The translations under genes and the position numbers were made by a program. 13,056 bases of DNA from Bacillota bacterium (GTDB lineage Bacteria > Bacillota > Dethiobacteria > Dethiobacterales > Dethiobacteraceae), in the NCBI GenBank assembly GCA_012800215.1, contig JAAZJT010000111.1:1-13056 (forward strand). Direction: 5' to 3'. Of the stretch, positions 1 to 5,234 are shown in pieces (the first letter of the stretch is position 1; each line of letters starts with the position of its first letter). Under the pieces are notes generated by a model that saw only the letters and a list, made by a program, of their open reading frames with translations, was not told the DNA's origin and made no database searches.

Positions 1-356
1 AATTTTTTATTAATATGAAATTCTTCATCCGCTGGAGTTAAAACTTCACTCTCATCAATATAATCAACACCAAGGGCTTCAAGAATCTGTGCTTCTACAA
101 AATGACCTATGCGTGCCTTGGCCATAACAGGTATAGTAACTGCATCCATGATGCGCTGAATAACATCGGGATCAGCCATTCTAGCAACACCGCCAGCATC
201 ACGAATATCAGCCGGTACACGTTCCAGGGCCATAACTGCCACTGCGCCGGCTTCCTCAGCTATTTTTGCTTGTTCCGGCGTCGTTACATCCATAATTACG
301 CCTTTTTGCATTTGTGCCAGGCCTTCCTTTACTTGAAAAGTAGCTTGTTCTGCCAT
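1..356 (-). CDS. pdxS: Pyridoxal 5'-phosphate synthase lyase subunit PdxS (5' part, cut by window edge)
   Basis: This is the glutaminase-dependent PLP synthase subunit, which with PdxT makes PLP from ribose 5-phosphate, glyceraldehyde 3-phosphate and ammonia in the cytoplasm. About 118 of the usual ~294 residues are inside the window. The reading starts MAEQATFQVKEGLAQMQKGV and contains VMALERVPADIRDAGG, IPVMAKARIGHFVEA and DYIDESEVLTPADEEFH, all close to Bacillus PdxS. Lys80 in VMAKAR matches the lysine that forms the Schiff base with the pentose (Lys81 in B. subtilis), and Asp23 matches the nearby catalytic aspartate. The ATG at 356 has an AAAGGGG ribosome binding site about 8 nt upstream. 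A pdxT gene would be expected to follow beyond the left edge. It lies 122 nt after ddl and probably has its own promoter. Confidence 0.96.
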   Translation of the reverse strand, partial: MAEQATFQVKEGLAQMQKGVIMDVTTPEQAKIAEEAGAVAVMALERVPADIRDAGGVARMADPDVIQRIMDAVTIPVMAKARIGHFVEAQILEALGVDYIDESEVLTPADEEFHINKK

Positions 357-391
357 CCAACTTACCCCTTTCGACTCGTCCTATATTTCTG

Positions 392-412
392 CTCACCTGC
401 TTTACAAGTGAG
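392..412 (-). other. Hairpin in the pdxS leader
   Basis: An 8-bp inverted repeat (CTCACTTG / CAGGTGAG on the minus strand, one G-U pair) closes a 5-nt loop in the untranslated leader of pdxS, about 36 nt before the start codon. No T-run follows, so it does not look like a terminator. It could be a leader structure or a regulator site. I do not recognise a named riboswitch here. Confidence 0.35.
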
Positions 413-443
413 TTTATTAGATAAATAGTTAGATTAATTTCTT

Positions 444-472
444 ATTTTACTACACTTTTCCAATAAGAACAA
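444..472 (-). promoter_or_regulatory. Candidate sigma-A promoter for pdxS
   Basis: On the minus strand TTGTTC (472-467) and TAAAAT (449-444) are 17 nt apart. This is an acceptable -35/-10 pair located just beyond the ddl stop codon. The predicted start near 437 would give a leader of about 80 nt carrying the hairpin at 392-412. The -35 matches consensus at only four of six positions, so this is a suggestion. Confidence 0.4.
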
Positions 473-478
473 GTAATG

Positions 479-1534
479 CTACAGCGTAAATGTAGTCTTT
501 AAAGCTGTTTTTTGCTTGAAACGCTCTTCAGCCAGTTCAATTAATTTTATCAATAACTCAGCAAAGGAAACACCTGTAGCCTCCCAAAGTTTGGGGTACA
601 TACTAATGGTGGTAAAACCAGGGAGTGTGTTAATTTCGTTAACCCAAATTTCTTTACTTTCATCATTAACGAAAAAATCCACCCTTGCCAGGCCCGCACA
701 ATCTAAAACTTTAAATGTTTGTACGGCTAATTGGCGTACTTTTTCACTTATTTCCGGTGCCAGCTCAGCAGGGATTACTAAAGCAGAACGTTCATCAAGA
801 TATTTTGCTCTGTAATCATAAAAATCATTACAGGGAATAATTTCTCCCGGCAACGAAGCCATAGGTTCATCATTACCTAGTACACTACATTCAATCTCCC
901 GTCCTACCAGTGTTTTTTCCACCACGACACGCCGGTCATATTGCAGCGCATCCTCTACTCCCCTGACCAGTTGCGGCCGGTTATATACTTTACTAATGCC
1001 TACACTGGAACCTAAATTAGCCGGCTTAACAAAGCATGGGTAGCCCAGTTTTTCCTCTATTCTTGTTATAAGAGTATTTTGTTCCTTTTGCCACATATTA
1101 TTTGTAAACCAGAGATATTCGCCCACAGGTAGCTTAAATGCCTGTAGTACTGCTTTCATCAGTATTTTATCCATACCAACGGCTGATCCTGTAACTCCCG
1201 CCCCAACATAAGGCAGTTGGGCCATTTCCAACAATCCCTGTACCGTTCCGTCTTCGCCATATGTACCATGCAAAACGGGGAAAACTACATCAATAGTAAC
1301 TGTGTCGCCAGCCAGCTCACCATCAAGAATATAAAGTCCTTTTATTTCCGGATCAGCAAGAATAGTAACTCGATTACCATTTAATTGCCATGATCCTTCC
1401 TTTGTAATAAAAACAGGTAAGACTTCATAACCGGGTATATTTCTTAACCCATTCATGATTGCTTCAGCAGAACGCAGTGAAACTTCATGTTCTCCTGAAC
1501 GACCGCCATATAATACCGCAATTTTTTTATTCAT
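479..1534 (-). CDS. ddl: D-alanine--D-alanine ligase
   Basis: ATP-grasp enzyme that joins two D-alanines to give the dipeptide ending the peptidoglycan stem. The start chosen is the ATG at 1534, because GGAGGGG lies 4-6 nt upstream and the protein then opens MNKKIAVLYGGRSGEHEVSL, as the family does. An in-frame extension of 27 residues has no ribosome binding site and is rejected. The length of 351 residues is normal. The N-terminal GGRSGEHEVS contains Glu16, the ATP-grasp core has YPCFVKPANLGSSVGISK (168-182), and the metal-binding end is VNEINTLPGFT (Glu300, Asn302). The omega-loop FYDYRAKY (238-245) carries the tyrosines typical of D-Ala-D-Ala ligases, whereas VanA/VanB-type D-Ala-D-Lac ligases have a histidine-containing loop. 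I therefore expect ordinary D-Ala-D-Ala specificity. No clear terminator separates it from pdxS. Confidence 0.96.
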   Translation of the reverse strand: MNKKIAVLYGGRSGEHEVSLRSAEAIMNGLRNIPGYEVLPVFITKEGSWQLNGNRVTILADPEIKGLYILDGELAGDTVTIDVVFPVLHGTYGEDGTVQGLLEMAQLPYVGAGVTGSAVGMDKILMKAVLQAFKLPVGEYLWFTNNMWQKEQNTLITRIEEKLGYPCFVKPANLGSSVGISKVYNRPQLVRGVEDALQYDRRVVVEKTLVGREIECSVLGNDEPMASLPGEIIPCNDFYDYRAKYLDERSALVIPAELAPEISEKVRQLAVQTFKVLDCAGLARVDFFVNDESKEIWVNEINTLPGFTTISMYPKLWEATGVSFAELLIKLIELAEERFKQKTALKTTFTL

Positions 1535-1600
1535 CTTTCCCCTCCGTGAAAACTTGTACTGCAGTGTATTCACTATTGCCATGAAGTGTGAAAGTAGGAT

Positions 1601-1629
1601 AAAGAGCAAGCGCAATGCGCTTGCTCTTT
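1601..1629 (-). terminator. Intrinsic terminator after the EF-G-like gene
   Basis: A perfect 13-bp inverted repeat (AAAGAGCAAGCGC / GCGCTTGCTCTTT) with a 3-nt loop lies 21 nt past the stop of the EF-G-like gene. On the minus strand the T-run is short (CTCTTTATCC). The stem's A/T ends make it usable in both directions. It separates this gene from ddl. Confidence 0.75.
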
Positions 1630-1650
1630 ATTATTTGCGCAGTATCAATA

Positions 1651-3735
1651 TTATTCTTCTGCCTGCCGGGCTTTAGCCTCAGCAATTACTTGTTCGGCAA
1701 TATGCGCAGGCACTTCATCGTAATGATCAAACTTCATACTGAAAAAGCCGCGCCCTTGTGTCATTGAGCGTAAATCAATTGCATACTTCAGCATTTCTGC
1801 CTGGGGCACATGAGCTTTAATAATCTGCTTGCCCTGATTAGAGTCCATTCCCAAAATGCGACCGCGACGGCTGTTCATATCACCCATAATATCGCCCATA
1901 AACTGCTCAGGAACGGTAACTTCTACATGCATAATCGGCTCTAACAAAACAGGATTAGCCTGTTCCATCCCTTTCTTAAAAGCAAGATGTGCTGCAATTT
2001 TAAAAGCCATTTCTGAAGAGTCCACACTGTGATAAGAACCGTCATAAAGGCTTGCTTTTATATTAACTACCGGGTAGCCAGCCAGTACACCACTTTCTAA
2101 AGCTTCCCGCAACCCTTTTTCCACAGCTGGAATATATTGACGGGGCACAGCACCGCCAAAAATTTTATCCACAAACTCAAACTCTTCGCCATTAGTAAGT
2201 GGTTCAAATTCAATCCAGACATGACCATATTGACCGCGGCCACCAGATTGTTTTTTATGTTTCCCTTCTACTTTGGCTGTACCACGAATTGTTTCTTTAT
2301 ATGGTATTCTGGGTAAAGTAAGCTCAACTTCTACGCCAAATTTTTTAGCCAGTTTACTGGTGATAATTTCGAGGTGCAGCTCACCCATCCCAGAGATTAA
2401 AGTTTGCTTTGTTACTGTGTCGCGCTCCATGCGGAAAGTGGGATCTTCTTCTAAAAAGCGAGCCAAGCCTGTAGCTACTTTGTCTTCTTCTCCTTGTTTT
2501 TTCGGTTCTACAGCAAATGTTGTCACCGGTTCAGGGAATTCAATTGGCGGGAAAACTGTACGTATTTGTTTTTCGCCTAAAGTATCCCCCGTTGTTGTTA
2601 GCTGCAATTTAGCTACAGCTGCAATATCACCCGCAGGAACCTTCTCTACATTAATCTGATTTTTGCCCTGCATCGTAAAAATTTGGCCCAGTCGTTCTTC
2701 TTTACCTTTATTGGCATTATAAATTTGACTATCATTTTGTAAAGTACCGCTATAAACTTTAAAATATGATATTTTACCAACAAAGGGATCGGCAAATGTT
2801 TTAAAGACAAGGGCAGAAATAGGGCCGTCTGCAGTAATTTTTTGCTCTACTTCTTCCCCGGTTTCCGGATGTTTGCCTTTGGCAAAACCGATATCGGCTG
2901 GAGAAGGGAAAGCAGTAGCAATAGTATCTAATAAAGGTTGAATACCTAAATTGGCTGTGGCAGCACCACACATTACTGGTACTATTTTGCCCGTTAATGT
3001 ACCTTTTCTTAAACCTGTGTTAACTTCCTCATCTGTTAAAGCTTCACCTTCTAAATATTTTAACAGTAAGTCATCATCACTTTCTGCAACTGCTTCAATG
3101 AGCTTTTCACGGTATTCTTCTACGTCTGACAGCATTTCCGCAGGGATCTCTCCCTCGGTCAGTTTTTTCCCGTCACTACTAAAATTAATAGCTTTCATCT
3201 TTATCAGATCGATGACACCTTTAAAAGATGCTTCAGAACCAATCGGTAACTGCACAGGCACTACATTGAGACCGAAAAATTCTTGCAGCTGTGCAAATAC
3301 TTTACTAAAGTTTGCATTTTCTTTATCCATTCTATTAACAAATACCAGTCTTGGCAGGCCGTTATTATCTGCCTCCTGCCAAACCTGTTCAGTCCCCACT
3401 TCTACCCCTGCAGTGGCTGAAACAACAACTACAGCAGCATCGGCGACACGTAGTGCGCTGGCTACATCACCTACAAAGTCAAAGTAACCAGGTGTATCGA
3501 GCAAATTAATTTTGATACCGTTCCATTCTACTGGTGCTAGAGAAGTAGTAATAGTAATCTTTCTTTTAATCTCTTCTGCATCAAAGTCTGTCGTAGTTGT
3601 ACCTGCATCTACTTTCCCTAAGCGACTGATTGCGCCTGAAGTATAAAGCATCGCTTCAACCAGGGACGTCTTTCCGGCGCCACCATGGGAAATAAGAGCG
3701 ACGTTGCGAATTTTTTCTGTAGGATAAATTTTCAC
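1651..3735 (-). CDS. fusA: Elongation factor G-like GTPase (EF-G2 class)
   Basis: Translational GTPase of the EF-G family, 694 residues from the GTG at 3735. That start is chosen because AAAGGAGG lies 7 nt upstream and VKIYPTEKIRNVALISHGG then begins the G domain; a 23-residue upstream extension lacks a ribosome binding site. G1 is HGGAGKT (17-23) instead of the canonical AHxDAGKT, G3 is DTPGYFDF (80-87) and G4 is NRMD (134-137). Domain IV carries SGGRGQYGHVWIEFEP and the C-terminus has the EF-G fold motif MGDIMGDMNSRRGRILGM. The Tyr84 after DTPG replaces the histidine that activates water in canonical EF-G. With the altered G1 this points to the EF-G2/paralogue class, so a separate str-operon fusA is expected elsewhere. 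It could act in translocation under special conditions or in ribosome recycling; the sequence does not decide. It is not next to rpsL, rpsG or tuf. Confidence 0.88.
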   Translation of the reverse strand: MKIYPTEKIRNVALISHGGAGKTSLVEAMLYTSGAISRLGKVDAGTTTTDFDAEEIKRKITITTSLAPVEWNGIKINLLDTPGYFDFVGDVASALRVADAAVVVVSATAGVEVGTEQVWQEADNNGLPRLVFVNRMDKENANFSKVFAQLQEFFGLNVVPVQLPIGSEASFKGVIDLIKMKAINFSSDGKKLTEGEIPAEMLSDVEEYREKLIEAVAESDDDLLLKYLEGEALTDEEVNTGLRKGTLTGKIVPVMCGAATANLGIQPLLDTIATAFPSPADIGFAKGKHPETGEEVEQKITADGPISALVFKTFADPFVGKISYFKVYSGTLQNDSQIYNANKGKEERLGQIFTMQGKNQINVEKVPAGDIAAVAKLQLTTTGDTLGEKQIRTVFPPIEFPEPVTTFAVEPKKQGEEDKVATGLARFLEEDPTFRMERDTVTKQTLISGMGELHLEIITSKLAKKFGVEVELTLPRIPYKETIRGTAKVEGKHKKQSGGRGQYGHVWIEFEPLTNGEEFEFVDKIFGGAVPRQYIPAVEKGLREALESGVLAGYPVVNIKASLYDGSYHSVDSSEMAFKIAAHLAFKKGMEQANPVLLEPIMHVEVTVPEQFMGDIMGDMNSRRGRILGMDSNQGKQIIKAHVPQAEMLKYAIDLRSMTQGRGFFSMKFDHYDEVPAHIAEQVIAEAKARQAEE

Positions 3736-3951
3736 GCCAATGCCTCCTTTGAGCTTTACCAGAAAATAAATCAATAAAATAAAATTTTGTATAGAGCAAT
3801 GCATACTTCGACTTCTACGCTGTCAAATCCTTCTCAAGTAGTTAATATTTCTCTTGGGCCGCCTTTTTATGTCATTCTGCTTATTTTTCTGGTAACTGCG
3901 TGCTTTTAGCGCAAAAAATGCTTTTTTCCTTTTTAAAATTTTTTTTAATTT
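3736..3951. other. Intergenic region upstream of the EF-G-like gene
   Basis: A non-coding stretch of about 215 nt, very A/T-rich near 3900-3955. On the minus strand a perfect TTGACA (3826-3821) is present, but the best -10 matches are badly spaced: TATGCA at 15 nt and TATACA at 27 nt. A small inverted repeat (AGCA/TGCGCT) sits near 3906-3922. I recognise no riboswitch, T-box or known small RNA on either strand. The promoter of the EF-G-like gene should lie here. Confidence 0.4.
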
Positions 3952-3980
3952 AAAGGCAAGCAGAATTCCTGCTTGCCTTT
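3952..3980 (-). terminator. Intrinsic terminator of the selenocysteine glutaredoxin gene
   Basis: A perfect 12-bp stem (AAAGGCAAGCAG / CTGCTTGCCTTT) with a 5-nt AATTC loop lies about 38 nt past the glutaredoxin stop. On the minus strand the stem ends in TTT and is followed by A/T-rich sequence instead of a clean T-run. Its position at the end of a single-gene unit supports termination. Confidence 0.7.
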
Positions 3981-4018
3981 TACTGTCATTACCTTTAAGT
4001 CTTTTATACTAATTTATG

Positions 4019-4258
4019 TTAGTCAGAGAATAAATTTTCTAATTTGCCTGCATCATACCCCAAGACTATTTCATCACCTACTATCAACGTTGGAATGATT
4101 GTGTTTTGTGATTTATCTACCATGCGCTTTCGATGTTGGGGATCTTCTTCTACATTATATTCAACATAGTCAATCCTTTGCTCGGAAAGAAACTCTTTCA
4201 CACGTTGGCAGTAACTTCATCCATATGCTGTGTATAATTCTACCTTGGACAGTTTCAT
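4019..4258 (-). CDS. Selenocysteine-containing glutaredoxin (in-frame UGA read as Sec)
   Basis: Small thiol/selenol-disulfide oxidoreductase of the glutaredoxin/NrdH-like thioredoxin fold, 79 residues if the TGA at 4219-4217 is read through. The reading is MKLSKVELYTAYG-U-SYC at the N-terminus, then QRVKEFLSEQRIDYVEYNVEED. The Sec at position 14 stands where the first cysteine of CPYC belongs and Cys17 is the resolving cysteine. The cis-proline motif is IIPTLIV (Pro56), followed by GDEIVLGYDAGKLENLF, typical of the family end. Start: ATG at 4258 (or 4261), after AAAAAGGTGAT, which pairs well with the 16S rRNA tail; the next upstream in-frame stop is close. The frame stays open and conserved on both sides of the TGA, and a SECIS-like hairpin follows it. 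A routine caller would start at the GTG at 4201 and lose the active site. The alternative is a nonsense mutation or sequencing error. It sits as a single gene between ribU and the EF-G-like gene. Confidence 0.85.
4179..4210 (-). promoter_or_regulatory. Putative bacterial SECIS element
   Basis: Immediately 3' of the in-frame UGA, the mRNA can fold into GAAAGA/UCUUUC (6 bp, 4199-4194 with 4190-4185) closing a GUU loop. A 3-nt bulge UGU and two more C-G pairs lie below it, then an internal loop and UGC/GCA. The loop begins 23 nt after the UGA. A G-U loop start, a bulged U a few nucleotides below, and this distance are the features of bacterial SECIS elements bound by SelB, as in E. coli fdhF. 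The fold was made by eye. Confidence 0.65.
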
Positions 4259-4325
4259 CATCACCTTTTTGTACTTAGTTTACGCATCATGAGCTATTTT
4301 ACTCTCGAAAACAGTAACAGCAGTC

Positions 4326-4364
4326 AAAAAAGCTGCAGTGCTTATACTGACTGCAGCTTTTTTT
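4326..4364 (-). terminator. Intrinsic terminator after ribU
   Basis: A stem AAAAAAGCTGCAGT / ACTGCAGCTTTTTT with a 10-nt loop begins 5 nt past the ribU stop, and on the minus strand it runs straight into TTTTTT. This is a strong rho-independent terminator, so the glutaredoxin gene that follows probably has its own promoter in 4262-4325. There I see only weak candidates, such as TAAAAT near 4298. Confidence 0.88.
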
Positions 4365-4368
4365 AATA

Positions 4369-4953
4369 TTAGGCAGGATATGTCGGGGAAGCTTCCTGGT
4401 TTTTCTTTTCTGCAATTTGTAAACGCAATACCCTTGCCACTGTCTTATAGACGCTAAAGGTAATAATACTATTGGCAGCAGCTTTAATCAAATTGAAAGG
4501 AATAATGGTGGGAAGCAGCATTGCCAACACTACCTCACGCGGCGCTCCTAAAAAACGGACAGTAAATATTAAATTCAAGGGAATCATGGCCAAAGTCATT
4601 GCCAATGAACCTAAAATTAAACTTAGTACAGCGCTCTTGCGTGTTTTAATTTTATGATAAATACCACCTGCCACTAATACAAAAGATCCTGTAGCAAAAA
4701 TGTGCATCACTGCTCCAATCCAGGTACTGCTTGCTGAAACTGTCATAGCCTGAATTATGGAAACTATTATTGTTAATACCAAACCACTTACAGGTCCAAA
4801 AAGAAAGGTACCAATTAAAATAGGAACATCTGCCATATCATACTCAAGAAAAGGTGCGGCCGGAAAAATGGGAAAACGAACTAAGTACATTAATAAAATA
4901 GAAACTGATGCCAGCATTGCCATGGTAACCATTTTTTTTACATCCATCTTCAT
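4369..4953 (-). CDS. ribU: Riboflavin ECF transporter S component RibU
   Basis: Substrate-binding membrane subunit of an energy-coupling factor riboflavin importer; it works with EcfA/EcfA'/EcfT, which are not in the window. The 194-residue protein is strongly hydrophobic, with about six membrane segments. Family-typical stretches are ILLMYLVRFPIFP, APFLEYDMADVPILIGTFLFG and GPVSGL near the N-terminus, and PTIIPFNLIKAAANSII near the C-terminus. The start is the ATG at 4953, with AGGAGG 9 nt upstream. A longer in-frame reading back to 5070 runs through the riboswitch terminator and is not coding. The FMN riboswitch and attenuator in its leader confirm the assignment: FMN should switch off riboflavin uptake. 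A terminator follows directly, so ribU is a single-gene unit, apart from possible read-through from the flavoprotein gene upstream. Confidence 0.95.
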   Translation of the reverse strand: MKMDVKKMVTMAMLASVSILLMYLVRFPIFPAAPFLEYDMADVPILIGTFLFGPVSGLVLTIIVSIIQAMTVSASSTWIGAVMHIFATGSFVLVAGGIYHKIKTRKSAVLSLILGSLAMTLAMIPLNLIFTVRFLGAPREVVLAMLLPTIIPFNLIKAAANSIITFSVYKTVARVLRLQIAEKKNQEASPTYPA

Positions 4954-4996
4954 ACAGTATTGCCTCCTTGGCTTTATTTTTTGATGCTTTGGAAGC

Positions 4997-5022
4997 AAAA
5001 AAGTGCCCCCTTCGGGGGCACT
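4997..5022 (-). terminator. Riboswitch expression-platform terminator (attenuator)
   Basis: A 9-bp GC-rich stem (AGTGCCCCC / GGGGGCACT) with a GAA loop is followed on the minus strand by TTTTTT. It lies between the FMN aptamer and the ribU ribosome binding site. The CCCCGAAG at its left arm and loop (5017-5010) is exactly complementary to CUUCGGGG at the aptamer's 5' end (5180-5173), an apparent antiterminator pairing. Confidence 0.93.
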
Positions 5023-5059
5023 ACGAATAACTACACAGCAAAAAAGGCTGCCAGTATCC

Positions 5060-5184
5060 GCTTCTCCCATCCGGACTATACCGTCGGCACCGGAATCTAA
5101 CCGGCTCAGCGCTAGCGCTCGCGGGCTTGTCGGCTCTTAGGCCGCTTACCGCCGGTGGGGAATTGCACCCCGCCCCGAAGCATC
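5060..5184 (-). promoter_or_regulatory. FMN riboswitch (RFN element)
   Basis: The minus strand shows the conserved RFN blocks in order: GCTTCGGGGCGGGGTGCAAT, CCCCACCGGCGGTAA, GCCCGCGAGC, GATTCCGGTGCCGAC, GGTATAGTCCGGATGGGAGA and AGC. The outer stem P1 pairs GCUUC with GAAGC. It sits in the ribU leader, between promoter and attenuator, so FMN binding should release the terminator strand and stop transcription of riboflavin uptake. An extra GC-rich variable hairpin (GAGCGCTAGCGCT) lies in the middle. Confidence 0.97.
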
Positions 5185-5190
5185 ATTAAT

Positions 5191-5220
5191 ATTATATAAT
5201 CAGTTTTTTTCCGCTGTCAA
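5191..5220 (-). promoter_or_regulatory. Sigma-A promoter of the riboswitch-ribU unit
   Basis: On the minus strand a consensus TTGACA (5220-5215) and consensus TATAAT (5196-5191) are separated by 18 nt. The predicted transcription start, near 5184, falls at the 5' edge of the FMN aptamer. The -35 begins only 14 nt after the stop codon of the upstream flavoprotein gene. Confidence 0.88.
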
Positions 5221-5234
5221 GAGTATAATTTAAA

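Noticed and set aside
102..428. 108-residue plus-strand reading over pdxS
   Set aside because: Antisense to a conserved gene, with low-complexity His/Tyr/Cys-rich translation; the same reasoning removes the other plus-strand readings over fusA, gyrA, gyrB and recF.
1535..1615. 27-residue hydrophobic extension of Ddl that resembles a signal peptide
   Set aside because: It has no ribosome binding site, the family starts at MNKKIAVLYGG, and Ddl is cytosolic; GGAGGGG sits before the ATG at 1534.
3736..3804. Upstream hydrophobic extension of the EF-G-like protein
   Set aside because: It would span the ribosome binding site AAAGGAGG, and EF-G has no such leader.
3800..3826. TTGACA with TATGCA as a promoter of the EF-G-like gene
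   Set aside because: The spacer is only 15 nt and the -10 is poor; kept only as a remark on the intergenic region.
4019..4201. A 60-residue protein starting at the GTG at 4201
   Set aside because: It lacks the glutaredoxin active site and has no ribosome binding site; the frame continues upstream through a TGA to a proper start, so this is the downstream part of a Sec protein.
4019..4258. Glutaredoxin pseudogene caused by a nonsense mutation
   Set aside because: The frame and all downstream family motifs are intact, the TGA sits precisely on the catalytic cysteine, and a SECIS-like hairpin follows; still possible if the genome lacks the Sec machinery.
4954..5070. N-terminal extension of RibU beginning at 5070
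   Set aside because: It would translate the riboswitch 3' end and the intrinsic terminator; a good ribosome binding site precedes the ATG at 4953.
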